Shown here piece by piece: positions 41,522 to 52,950 of a DNA stretch of 64,000 nucleotides. Source of the DNA: Caenorhabditis remanei (Eukaryota; Nematoda; Chromadorea; Rhabditida; Rhabditidae); contig NC_071330.1 in the NCBI RefSeq assembly GCF_010183535.1, forward strand, positions 14,675,717 through 14,739,716. Direction: 5' to 3'. The notes beneath the pieces were generated by a model that did no database searches, was not told the origin of the DNA, and saw only the letters and a program-made list of their open reading frames with translations. Positions within the stretch are counted from its first letter, which is position 1; each line of letters opens with the position of its first letter. Position numbers and translations under genes: made by a program.

Positions 41522-43806
41522 ATGGAACAAGTCTACAATCAAGATGCTATTAACGGTATACTGTATTTTCTTCATTCCAAAAAGTTTAGTCCATTTGACG
41601 CACATGGAGAACTCATGGATACAGTTGGCAAGGAAGTGATGTCAGTGGAAGAAATCGAAGAGTTTTATGAGAAGATTGAACGTGGAGAGTACAATTTGAA
41701 GCAGAAGAAGGAGGTGACGTTGGAGAGGATTCTGAAATTGCCGAATTTCGTACCGAAATATGTTAATGTTGAAACGCGGTGAGTATTTTATTTTAGGCAC
41801 GGGTTAGGTTCAATTTTGTCAGTGTACTTTTGTCAGTGTATTTTTGTCAGTGTAATTTTATGTCAGTGTACTTTTGTCAGTGTATTAATGTCAGTGTATT
41901 TTTGTCGGTGTATTTATTAGCATTCTTGCATAATGGCTAGAATGACCCTTTTGCCCAATTTTGGTACTTTTTCTCGGCTTTTGGTACGTTAACAAGCAAT
42001 TTTCTGGCCCATTCGCTGAAATTGATGATTTAGAGTATAAAATCGGGTTTCACATGGGAAAATAACGAAAATTGACCAAAAATTGGTGAAAATAGGCATT
42101 TTCAAGATGAAAACCTGCTAAAAACTGTGTTGTTCTATTAAAGATTGGTTAAACAGGCCTTTTTTAATCAAAATAGAAGAAATGAACAGGAAAATGCAAA
42201 AACATTTATGAAAGTAACGAAAAATTTGATGAAAACAATATTTTTCAACTAAAAAAGTAAGCTATCTGTCATTTTTGATTGAAAAATACAGTTTTCCTCA
42301 GATTTTCGTTATTTTCATCAATTTGAAGTCTAAAAAACGCTATTTATGCCGATATCTGTTTGTATGTGATATTTTCGTCTGTTTTCACCACTTTTTAATA
42401 TATAAAAGACTGTTTTTAACCGGTTTACAGCTTGAAAAAAGCGGTTTTCACCCACCTTTTGTCAGTTTCTTTCATTTTTCCCGGATAAACCCGATTTTTG
42501 ATTCCAAATCGTGCAGCGGGCCGGGAGAAAAGTTTGAAAAAACACAAAAAACGTGATTCCAGCACACAGACAAAAATACACTGACAAAAGTACACTGACA
42601 CAATTACACTGACAAAATTACACTGACAAAACTGCATACGCTTCAAAATGAGCAGCTCGTAACCAAAAAGTACTAAATTAAATATGATAATTTCCAGACT
42701 CCGTCTCCGAAAAACCTCTTTTGGTATCCGAGATTTTCTGGACAACGAAACTTATAATATCGACAAACTGACATATGAATACGGCAGTGACTACATCAAG
42801 ATTTCGGGCGATGAAGCGTTTGCTGTGAAATATGAAAACATTGACGGCGGGATTCTTATGAGAAACAATGGAAATTTGCAGCTGATTCAAGAAAAATCTG
42901 AAGACAAAAAGATTGGAATTGTTCAGTCAGACTTGATGGCTATTCTAAGGCATGAGAAGCTTCGAATCCAAATATTGAAACTCCAAAAGAGATTAACTTC
43001 GGACGATGGAAATTATGAGTTCGGAGAAGACGTTTTAAAACGTGCGTTTTCTCAACTAATCCAACAGCTCAAAGTCAGAAAATTGATCTCTGGAACTGAT
43101 GAGTTAGTTCTTGTAATGACAAAAATGGACCCAAGTTATCTGCAATCACTTCGCCTTACCGAAGTTCATACTACCAATTATTTCAAAGAAACAATATATG
43201 GACTGCCGCAATGGAAGAATCTGAAAATAATGCACGTCAACAATAATTTGTCCAGTGTTAGAGATATTATCGAGAACTGGACACATTTCCGCGTTGCTCG
43301 GCTGAAATTTGATTGCCTTAGAGTTATTTTGAAGAACGAGTTTGTACATGATGGTGTCATAGAATTGATAAAGGTTGGTGAGTTGAAAAAGATGGCATTA
43401 ATACACTGACATAAATACACTGACAAAAATACACTGACAAAAGTACACTGACAAAAGTACACTGACATAAATACATTGACATACGTACACTAACAATAGT
43501 ACACTGACATAAATACACTGACATTTTTTAAATTTAGATTGTTTCCAGAAACTTCGCGGTAGCCCCAACCTCCGACAATACCGGATACAACTCCATCGTA
43601 TTTCCGTTGCCGAATACAATAAAATTCTTGAGACTCTCCGGACCGGAATCTTCACTAACAAGAAGTCGAACTTAGGCAATTTCGAGTATCCAAGATCAAG
43701 CGGAACGGTGGAGATGGTCGTAACAAGGAAAAGTATATGGTTTGAGGAACAAAGTGTGTCGGGAGATTGGTCGGAGGAAGAGGATGAGGATTATGAAGTG
43801 AATTGA
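41522..43806 (+). CDS. HTH/F-box/FTH protein, 396 aa
   Basis: Exons 41522-41778, 42698-43373 and 43549-43806 give 1191 nt with phases 2 and 0. Residues about 7-58 are the HTH (AINGILYFLHSKKFSPFDAH...VMSVEEIEEFYEKIERGEY). The F-box spans the first junction (ILKLPNFVPKYVNVETR then LRLRKTSFGIRDFLD). FTH extends to about 311. The final exon starts KLRGSPNLRQY. Its WFKGP motif is changed to SIWFEEQSV and the IPYPDSDKK motif is not recognisable, so this copy's C-terminus has diverged most among the intact genes. A short acidic tail (SEEEDEDYE) closes it. TACACTGACAAAA repeats sit in both introns. Confidence 0.82.
41815..41920 (-). repeat. TACACTGACAAAA minisatellite in intron 1
   Basis: Seven or so units read TTTGTCAGTGTA on the plus strand. 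A matching set in the opposite orientation lies at 42565-42632 near the other end of the same intron, so the two can pair in the transcript. Confidence 0.8.
43400..43525 (+). repeat. TACACTGACAAAA minisatellite in intron 2
   Basis: About nine TACACTGACA(A/T)AA units fill most of the 175-bp intron between the FTH exon and the last exon. Confidence 0.85.
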
Positions 43807-44433
43807 TTTGGTCACGGTCCCCAACTCCTTTTTACTTGGTTAAACTTATTCAATTTATTAATTTCCCCAAAAATTATGAGATTTCCCCCCTTTTTAAGTT
43901 ACAGACTTTAAACTACTGTAACTTCACTTATTTTTATCCAGTTGTTATGATTATTATACCAAAACGATTCTCAGAAAAGTTCTGATCTCCCCTTACTACT
44001 AAACCACATGATTGTCATTTTCGGATATATTTAGATAACTTAACTTTTACACGACACTACAGTATCCCTGATTCTTCAAAACAAATTTCAAGCTGCTTTA
44101 GTCCTTTTTGACACTTTATAGTATTTACCTGTGTGTATGTACCTGCGATTCGATTAATCATATCGTTGAGAAATGTTGTTCATCTATTTTCAAAGAATCT
44201 CACCACACCCTTCATGATCTCTCAATTTTCGATTAATTACCTTGTTTTCTATCGCAATGTATCTGTACCACTGCATCTGTACTAATGTATCTGTATCTCT
44301 AGATAAGACTTTATGAAAATTCATATTTTTCCCCAATGTAATCATTTTCATTCCTTACATTGGTTCTTGTTCCAATTATCATCTCTACCTCCTTCTGATC
44401 GCCTTTTAATTTTTTCTCTATATTTTTCAGACC
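43807..44433 (+). other. Intergenic spacer before the pseudogene
   Basis: No gene is seen. There is no clear AATAAA near the downstream acceptor, unlike the neighbouring junctions. The last 120 bp (TTGGTTCTTGTTCCAATTAT) are homologous to the spacers before the next two genes, which shows that these units arose by tandem duplication. Confidence 0.5.
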
Positions 44434-45805
44434 ATGCCGCAAAATTTCAGTCAGGAAGATCTCAATGGAGAAGTGGAGGAGAAGCCAGAAATGACGATGG
44501 CAAAGGTTTTTAATGTCCCAGGCTTTGCTGAGCAATACTTGGATATTCCAACGAGGTGAGTATTGTAGAGAAACATTTAAAGACATGGTGTTACAGTTTT
44601 TTATAAGATAACTGAAATTTCAGACTCCGCCTCCGGAAAACCTGCAAAACCATCCGGGAAGTGGTCAATGAAATGCCGCTTTGTATAGATTGCTTCCGCT
44701 ACAAATGCAATGGACAATTTCTAGAGATATCAACAAATAAAGACTTCAAGGTCTTTTACGAAATCACAGAACGAATATTGAGTGTGACAAATGGGGATAG
44801 AAAAAAAAGATCGATGCAAAAAACGAAAAAGAGGAGATTCAAATAATTCAACAGGATTTGATGGCAATTCTTTGTAGTGAGAAGCTGAGAATTGACACTT
44901 TAGAAATCGAAGACGATCGGACATCTGGTTGGGAGCCTCCAATAGGATTGAGAGCACTACGAAACACTTTCAACCAAGTGCCCAACAAACTGAAGATCAC
45001 CAATTTGGAATATTGTGTTTTAGACGAGAGTGAGGTTTTGATGGAAACATTGAAGGCGATCGACCCGGAGCATCTCGAATCCCTACAACTCAATTTCCAA
45101 CGATATGTATATAATTGTAACCCAGTTTAGGAAGACTTTTATAATCTGGAACAATGGAAACGTTTGAAAACGTTGAATCTTCAATCTCCGGGCCTTGCAT
45201 TATCGGACATTATCAAATTTTTCACACATGTAGAGAATTCTCATTTGGAGATTCACAGTTTCTATGGTGTCAATGAAATTTCGAAACACGATGAAGTCAT
45301 GCAGATAATAGAGGTTAGCTATCTTCCTCATCCTACTTCCCCATCATACGTTAACAAACCGGGCAGAAACCGAATAGCCCAGCCCGCGGCACATTAGGCA
45401 TTAGGCTTATAGTAGGTCACAGACATAAAACTCAGTTTGAAGTAAGATAAGCCTGCTTTAAGTTAACAAGTATGTTTCTCATACGACTGAACAACAATCT
45501 CAGTTTTCCAGAAACTCCTTCAAAATCCCAATCTGGAGCAGTTCATAATAGAAGCAAGCTATGGCCTGAAGAGTTTAGACATTGCATATATCGACGCAAG
45601 TCTCCGACAATACGACGTCAACTGTGATCCGTGGGTTGACATTCCCTACCCGGATTCTGATAAGAAATTGATGATGTGGGTGGAGACGAATAAGATATGG
45701 TTCAAGGGACCGTGTTTTGTGGAGGAAGAGGATAGTAGTGATGAGGATGAAGATGAAGAGGAGACCGAAGACGAGGATGAAGAAGATGATAGGATGAGGG
45801 ACTAA
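44434..45805 (+). pseudogene. HTH/F-box/FTH pseudogene
   Basis: The exon frame matches its neighbours: 44434-44555, 44624-45313 and 45512-45805. The first exon keeps FSQEDLNG and then jumps to the F-box lead-in (KVFNVPGFAEQYLDIPTR), so the HTH core is deleted. In exon 2 the frame shifts at an A-run near 44800-44815, after GDRK, leading to a stop at 44844. The shifted frame resumes homology (AILCSEKLRIDTLEIEDD). A second lesion is a TAG at 45127-45129, where the paralogues have Trp. The last exon is intact (KLLQNPNLEQF, IPYPDSDKK, KIWFKGPCFV and a very acidic tail). Splice sites are preserved, so it may still be transcribed. Closest relatives are the next two genes. Confidence 0.85.
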
Positions 45806-45881
45806 CCACTTGATTTTTTTCAAGTTAACATTTCTAGAACATTTGTTGTTATAGTTCAGTCGTGAAGATCATTTTCCTTCA

Positions 45882-46000
45882 AATAAAACATGTACCCAAT
45901 AATTTAATTAACTTTATGTCTTACCTTGGTTCCTGTTCCAATTATTGTCTATACCTTCTTCAGACTATTTGCTAATCATCACCTCCTATTCTCTCAGATC
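45882..46000 (+). promoter_or_regulatory. Operon-like junction
   Basis: AATAAA at 45882-45887 is followed by a TTCCTGTTCCAATTATTGTC spacer and TATTCTCTCAG before ATC-ATG (46001), about 110 nt. The spacer is a duplicate of the one at 48033-48151. Confidence 0.5.
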
Positions 46001-47505
46001 ATGCCGCTTTGGAACAAAGTCAAGGAGTTCTTCAAGAAGATTGAAATCGGTGAATTCCGTTTGGCGGAGAAAGTCGAGGAAAAGGCAGAAATAGCACTGG
46101 CACGGATTCTCAATGTTCCAGAATTTGTGGAAAAATACTTGGATATTGATACGAGGTGAGTACGAAATATTTGAAGACAAGCTGTAACAGGGACAATGGA
46201 AAAACTGTGCCGGGAAAATGACATAAATGATCTCGTCGACTAAGCTGCGTATCAAAATGGTACAGCGATACAGCGAATTTCTTCCAAGTCTAGTGGAGCA
46301 CGTTTACTTTCAGTACTCATCCCCAGACCCCGTGACTTATTCGCGTTTTTGTGGCTTCTCAGTGCAAAAGTACACATGCAAGAGTGATTTTGGCAAAGTT
46401 TGATTGAAAATTTATATTATTCAAAATAAAAGTACAATCACTGAAATTCCAGACTCCGCCTCCGTAAGACGTGTAGCCTCTTCCGGGAAATTATCTATGA
46501 AAAAAGACTGCAAATAGATTATCTCCGCTACACATGCAGTGGCAATTCTATCGAGATATATACAAAGAAAGGCTTCAAGGTCCTTTATGAAAGCATTCAT
46601 GGAAAATTGAGAGTGACAAATGGGGATAGAGTAAGAGTTATAAATGCGAAAAACGAAACTGAGAAGATTGAGATAATTCAACGGGATTTGATGTCGATTC
46701 TTGGTAGTAAAAAGCTGAGAATTGACACTATAAGAATCGAACACCAGCGGCCATCTCATTTCGTTGACGAATATTGTTATTGGCGCTCACTTGGTTCACA
46801 AGGGGAGCAACCTTTGACTGGAATGATAGCTCTACAAAACACTTTCAACCTAGTTCCCAACAAAGTGAAGATCAGCAAGTTGGAGTACTGTATTGACGAA
46901 GAGACCGACGTTTTCATAGAAACAATGAAGACGATAGACCCGGATCATCTCCAATTCTTTCAACTCATACGATCTGGTCATGACTGCTGGACCCCATTTG
47001 TGAATTTGTATAATCTGGAACAATGGAGACGTTTGAAATCGTTAGATGTTCGTTGTCCTCAACTGACAGTATCGAACATTATCAGATTCTACACTCATTT
47101 CGAGAATGCCCATTTGAACATTGGCAGTTTTCACGATATTTCTGACGAGACGCCTTTACAAAATTCGATAATGATGATTAAAGACGTGAGCTATATTTCT
47201 GATATTACTAATTCGCCTTTGTCTTTTTTCAGAAACTCCTTCAAAACCCAAATTTGAAACAATTCAAAGTAAAATCAAGGTATTGCATGAGTGATACTGA
47301 TTTTGAAGAAATAAACGCGAGTCTCCAACAATACAACACCAACAATGCTCCGTATCAGTGCTGGGTTAGCATTCCATACCCGGATTCTGATAAGAAGCTG
47401 CAATTGTTAGTGAAGAAGAGGATTATATGGTTCAAGGGACCGTGCTATGTCGAGGAAGAGGTGAAAGAAGAAAACGCTGAAGAAATCGAAGATGACGATT
47501 GGTGA
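46001..47505 (+). CDS. F-box/FTH protein with half an HTH, 386 aa
   Basis: Exons 46001-46155, 46453-47185 and 47233-47505 give 1161 nt with phases 2 and 0. The N-terminus begins MPLWNKVKEFFKKIEIGEFR. Only the last helix of the HTH remains; the first half present in the next gene is missing, so DNA-binding by this domain is unlikely. The F-box is RILNVPEFVEKYLDIDTR then LRLRKTCSLFREII. FTH follows to about 296 (TNGDR, IIQRDLMSILGSKKLRIDTI). The last exon has KLLQNPNLKQF, IPYPDSDKKLQLL and IIWFKGPCYV with a short acidic tail. It is 196 bp behind the pseudogene and may share its transcript. The predicted role is SCF substrate recognition. Confidence 0.82.
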
Positions 47506-48151
47506 GGTGCTGCTTTTCAACGCTTTGCTTTGGAACGATTTTCAATGATAAAACGTGTCAGTGTACTGATGTCAGTGTATTTTTTGGTACCCCATTCATA
47601 ATTATCCCAAACATTAATAATTAACCATTAATTTTCTCATTGTCTCACTAACAGTTTATTGTACAATCATTGGTTACTGCTCCTATATGTCTCCCAGTCA
47701 CTTATTAAAATAAGATTTATACTTTTCCAATAATGGTTTTTATATCATTTTTACTTACTTCTTTTTACGTTATGATGCCGAAACAAATCATAGGTCCATA
47801 TCGTTAGATGTGTTCATTAGAAATATGAAGATCTACATACTCCTTCATCACACCATAAAGGTTCGATTCCACCAGTGTCACCGATTTTTGGCATTCTCTT
47901 GCTTACAACCATTCATGCAACAACATCATCTGATGAAGTAGTAGATATCCATATTTTCTATGATGCCAACATATGCAAACTTGCTTTCTTTTTAATGGTT
48001 TTCTGGTATACTTTTCTGCTAGCTTTTCTTATAATAAAACATGTTCCCAATAATTTTATCATCCCTATATCTTAGCTTGGTTGTTGTTCCAATTATTATC
48101 TATGCCTCCTTCTGACTATTTACTAATCATCACCTCCGTTTCTTCCAGGCC
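47506..48151 (+). other. Intergenic spacer with an operon-like end
   Basis: A single TGTCAGTGTA repeat pair lies near 47560. A tRNA-like B box (GGTTCGATTCC) is seen near 47861 without a convincing cloverleaf. AATAAA at 48033-48038 lies about 110 nt before the TTTCTTCCAG acceptor that precedes GCC-ATG at 48152. Confidence 0.45.
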
Positions 48152-49592
48152 ATGTCGCTTGTTTTCAACCAGGAAGCTATCAATGGAATCCTCTTCACTC
48201 TTCATTTCTATAATGAGCTCCCAACTGTTGCCCATCAGAAACTCATGCAAATGGTTGGAGAGGAAGTAATGGATATGGATCAAGTCACTGAGTTCTTCAA
48301 AAAGATCGATGACGGAGAATTCCGTTTGAAGAAGGACATCAAGACCTTGGCCCAGGTCGTTAATGTTCCGAACTTTGTGGAGAAATACGTGGATTTGGAC
48401 ACCAGGTGAGTACTACTGTCGTTACAGTTCTCAAAAAATCCCTGAAATTGCAGACTCCGCCTTCGTAAAACCAGCCCCACTATTCGCGAAATCATCAATG
48501 GAAAGATGCTAGAAATAGATTGGCTTCACTTCAAATGCAATGGATTGTTTTTCGAAATTTCCACGAGTGAAGACTTCAAGGTCACGTACGAAATCGTTGA
48601 AGGAGGACTGCAAGTGACAAATGGGGATAGTGAGAAATTCTTCAGTGCAAGAAGAGAAGAAGAGCAGATTAAGATAATTCAACGGGATTTGATGTCGATT
48701 CTTTGTAGTGAGAAACTGAGAATTAACACTTTAAGAATCAGAAACGATGATTCATCTACTTCTGACGATGATGTCAAACCTACAACTGCAATGACAATAC
48801 TACGAAACACTCTCAATCAAGTTCCCAAAAAACTGAAAATCAGCAAATTGGAGTTCTGGGTTGATGAATTGGATGATGTTTTCATTGAAACATTGAAGAA
48901 TATAGACTCTGAGCATCTCGAATCTCTTGATCTCTTGTTCGGTTATTTCCACAGTAATCTCACCCCAGTCTGGAATGACTTGCATAATCTAGAAGAATGG
49001 AAACGATTGAAATCGATAGTTGCTGGTCATACGAAATTTGTGGTTTCGGAAACTATCAGATTATACTCTCATGTACAAAATGCACGTTTTGCGATTGAAC
49101 ATTTTGACTATACCTCTGACAACATGTCTATCCACAATTCGATCATGGAGCTTAAAGATGTGAGTTATCTCCTGTTAGAACTGAACAACAATCGCTGTTT
49201 TCCAGAAACTTCTTCAAAATCCCAATCTGAAACAGTTCAAAATGAAATCATTATATGCCATGAGTGATAGTGACTTCGAAAATCTTAAAGCAAGTCTTCA
49301 ACAATTCAATACCAGCAACACTCCGTATCCGTGCTGGATTACCATTCCGTACCCGGATTCTGATAAGAAATTGGAATTGTTGGTGGAGAAGAAGATGATA
49401 TGGTTCAAAGGACCGTGTTACGTGGAGGGAGAGGGGGAAGAAGTGATCGACGATAAGGATGAAGAGAAGAGAACAGTGGAGAGGATGATAATGGAGATGA
49501 GGAGAAGATTAACGAAGAAGACGAAGAGGATGATACGATGCAAGAGATTGCGTTGCAGTTGTTGCAGTGCTGAGACTAACCAAAAAAAATGA
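48152..49592 (+). CDS. HTH/F-box/FTH protein with altered C-terminus, 448 aa
   Basis: Exons 48152-48405, 48454-49159 and 49206-49592 give 1347 nt with phases 2 and 0. This is the cleanest example of the full plan. The HTH is at about 8-57 (AINGILFTLHFYNELPTVAH...VMDMDQVTEFFKKIDDGEF). The F-box is at about 65-105 (QVVNVPNFVEKYVDLDTR then LRLRKTSPTIREII). FTH follows to about 320. The terminal exon has KLLQNPNLKQF, IPYPDSDKKLELL and WFKGPCYV at about 386. The paralogues then end in acidic tails, but here the frame gives a basic, Cys-rich end (RRRLTKKTKRMIRCKRLRCS). Another frame of the same DNA would read as a long Asp/Glu tail, so a small indel near 49455-49480 probably changed the ending. Introns are short and free of foldbacks. 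Confidence 0.85.
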
Positions 49593-52500
49593 TTTTTTAA
49601 AACTAGAATTTCTTGAAGTTCGGCCCCTCTTCTTAAATCGCGTAAGTATGAGCGTGCCGATTTGGAGTGGGCGGAGCTTGTGGTAAAAAAAATGTCGATA
49701 ATTTTGTCCGCACTCATTTTCCTTAATAACTTTCTTTGTTCTCGACTTTTTTTAAAAATTATTTTTTGTGGTGATACAAAAACTTGGGGCGCCGGTGGCG
49801 ACCGCCAGGGGGTGGGTTTGGAGCATTCGCGGAAAAGTTATGAGCACAAAAGTGAGAGCAACTTTTTTCACTCAAAAAAATGGCTTGAGAAATTCACGAT
49901 TTTCGCCTTTTCCTGCTTCGTACGGCGCCAGTTTTGAACGTATCGGGAGGATATTTTGGACTTAAGATCTCTGAACATCTGGCTGTCGAGACATGTAAAA
50001 ATTATCTGAAAATTAAGAAAAATATGATTTATGGCCATAAAAGAAGGTGGACAACTTTTTTTTGCGAATTTTTTACTTTCCTCTTGATATCTCGAGTTGT
50101 AGTGAACCGAGAGCATTGAAATTTGGTACAGTTATGTAACTTGGTATGGAGAAGATGGCTAAGAAAACAGATTTCAAATTAGAAATGATGCATTCGAGTT
50201 ATACTCAAAAAACAGTCTAAAAATGAGCAATTATCGATCGATCCCCCTTTTTCTGCCCAAAACTTTGACCGGCTGTAACTCGCTCAGTTTTGAGAAATTT
50301 CAAGATCCGAAAAAAAGGAAATGTGTAGAAAAAAAATCTCTATCGATCTATGTAAAATTCAATATACTTTCAGCTGAACAAAACTAAAGAAAACCGAATT
50401 TTGTGATTTTCGTGGTTTTTCGGTCCGGTTGGGATTTTTCTATTCGCTGTCCTTTGAACAGGATTCACTGAATCGCTCTGAATTTTTGACACCGATCTAA
50501 ACTTTTGGAGATCTAATGGAACCAAAAAGTCCGATCAAAAAATATTGATATCGGACGATTCTGTGGAGAAACCTGAATATACACTGACATTTTTTTCGAA
50601 TACACTGACCATTTTGTCATTGTATGTGTCATTGTACAGCTGCGAGGAGCTCCCCTCTTTTCTATTCTCTCCATGACGACGTTTTTCTGTGCACAAGTGG
50701 TGCAGTGGAAGAGGGCGGCGGTGATAATCGGTGAGATGAGGGTTCGAAACCTTCTTATTCGTTTTTGTTTTTTACTATGCATATTTTCTATAGAAGTATT
50801 TTACCTTTTGGATTTGAAGTTATTTTCGAGTTGAACAAATCTTTCAGGAAAGGTTTTTATAGTTTGAGAACGTGAGGTTAAGGGAAATAAGTCAGTGGGA
50901 GGTTGTTCTTTATAATTTTTGTTGCTTTTTTGGATAGGGAAGAATCCAATCCAAACAGTTTTTAAACTTCAAAACTTTGACTTTTTGTAATTATTAATAG
51001 AAAACCCGGACGCTAAAAAAACCAACGATCTATCTTCTTTTTTATACTTCAGCAGGAGATTTGAGAAGAGGGGCCGACAAGGTTGAGTCACCGTACAGTG
51101 GTCACTTTGCAAACAGACAGAGGGTCACATTCGAACAAAAGCGCCTTCGAATGCCTCTTTTCTTCTTTTATTCTTTTATATTGTTTCAAGATTGTTTCTT
51201 GCTACTTGGATTATTTCATTTTCTCATTTTCTTTATTTCTTAAAAATAGTGTATTTCCATTTTCTCTATCTATATCCCACGAAAAAGTTTAACAATTTCT
51301 ACATCCTTTTTCTCTCTCTCGCTCTCATCATGTTTTGTCTACAGTTTTCAATTATATTTCTTTCTTTCATACTTCAATCGAATTGATGCTTTTTCTAAGA
51401 ATTCATTTCGTTCTTTTTCACCACTTTCCTGTCTCATCTGTCTCAAAATGAAATTTTCCTTTTATTGATCTGCTCATTAGACTATTGAATTCAGTTTATT
51501 ACAAGTGAAAATAAAAAACTGAACGATTTAGTTTGGAAATTAATAAGTTTCTTTGCCATTTCTGTGTTCAAAATTCTAACATTTGAAATACTTTGAATAT
51601 ATAGAACCGTATCTGTACGAGCTCCATGAAAATATATTGGTAAAGTTCCGGACTATCGGAGATGATATATATTTTCAAAATATTATAAACAGCTGTGTTT
51701 TCAAACTGAAATTTTAAATCCCAGGTGTCTTTCTTACTTTACCGTTTTGAAATATTTAATAGAAAACCTGAACGCTAAAAAACCAACGCTTTATCTTCCT
51801 TTTTATACTTTAGCAGGAGAAAAAGTTGAGTCACCGCATAGTGGTCACTTAGCAAACAGGCAGAAGGTCACAAAAGCGCCCGAGAATCCCCCTTTTTCTT
51901 CTTTTCCTTCCAAAAATTCTCTCATTCTTTCAATATTATTTCTTGCTACTTGGGTGATTTCATTTTTCCTTTTTTATGGAAAATTATGCCATATGTTTCT
52001 ACTTTACGTTTATACCACTTCGAAACTCACACTGGAAACAACATGTAGACCTTTTTGTTTCATTTCTCTATTTTTTCCAAAAGATAGTTTTGAAAGATTT
52101 TAAGTTTTGTTCTATGTAGTTCGAAATTTTTTTCAGAAATTGTTTCTTTTGCAGATAATGTTTAATTATTTCTACATCTTTTTTTCTCTCTTACTCTCTG
52201 CGTTTTCTGTCTACTGTTTTCAATTCTATTTCTTTCTTCCGACTTTCTCATGCTTCAATATAATTGAGCTTTTCCTTAGAAAATATTTCGTTCTTTTTCA
52301 CCACTTTTCTGTTTCATCTGTCGCAATATGAAATTGTATTTCTATAGATGTGCCCATTAGTCTATTGAATTTACTTATTAATGTTTTCTACATCTCCTTT
52401 TTTCTCTCTCTTTCACACTCTCTGCGTTTTCTGTCTACAGTTTTCAATTCTATATCTTTCTTCCAACTTTCTCATGCTTCAATATAATTGAGCTTTTCCT

Positions 52501-52950
52501 AAGAAAATATTTCTGTTTCACATTAAAAAATATATCTATTTATAATTGAATTTCTGCTCCCTCACAAATTGTTTTACAGTTTTATATTTTTCCCAATTTG
52601 AACTCCGCTCTAAAATGTTGCTATTTTAAAGCAGTAAGAAAGTAACTGTTATTACCAGTAAAAAAACGTCATTTCATATTGTATTTTTTGAAACAAGTTA
52701 CTTTCTCTTCTCAAATATAAGTGTGTTTTTCTGATTCCTTCGCCTGCTATATTTCCATCTGTGTTGATTTGGGTTTTATGATTCTACTTAATGTCCATTT
52801 AGAGACATTGGTAGAGTGTCGGACTACCGGAAAATACAAATTTAAAAAAAACCTGTTATGCTTTCGAACTGGAATTTCAAAGCTCAGGCTTCTTCTTAAT
52901 TTATTTGATTCCGTTGCAGTCTTTAAACGTGATTAAGTATTTTTTACAGA
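49593..52950. other. Repeat-rich spacer between the F-box cluster and the Helitron gene
   Basis: No gene is supported. It contains a candidate element bounded by CGGCCCCTCTTCTTAAAT (49620) and the inverse ATTTGAGAAGAGGGGCCG (about 51058-51076). It also has a tRNA-like sequence near 50694-50757 and TACACTGAC units near 50578-50630. Threefold duplicated blocks follow from about 51000 on. The Helitron's 5' end should lie in the last part, but I could not identify it. Confidence 0.5.
51000..52540 (+). repeat. Tandemly duplicated blocks
   Basis: The block at about 51000-51150 (AGAAAACCCGGACGCTAAAA, TTGAGTCACCG, GTGGTCACTTTGCAAACAGA) recurs at about 51763-51890. The block TCTACAGTTTTCAATTATAT...CATACTTCAATCGAATTGA recurs at about 52210-52270 and 52432-52500. 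The first copy carries 22 extra bases (TTTGAGAAGAGGGGCCGACA...) that the second lacks, exactly at the candidate element end. Confidence 0.7.

Noticed and set aside
25744..49592. Active mariner transposases
   Set aside because: Only the HTH-like module is present; what follows is F-box and FTH, with no DDE/D catalytic core or terminal repeats around each gene.
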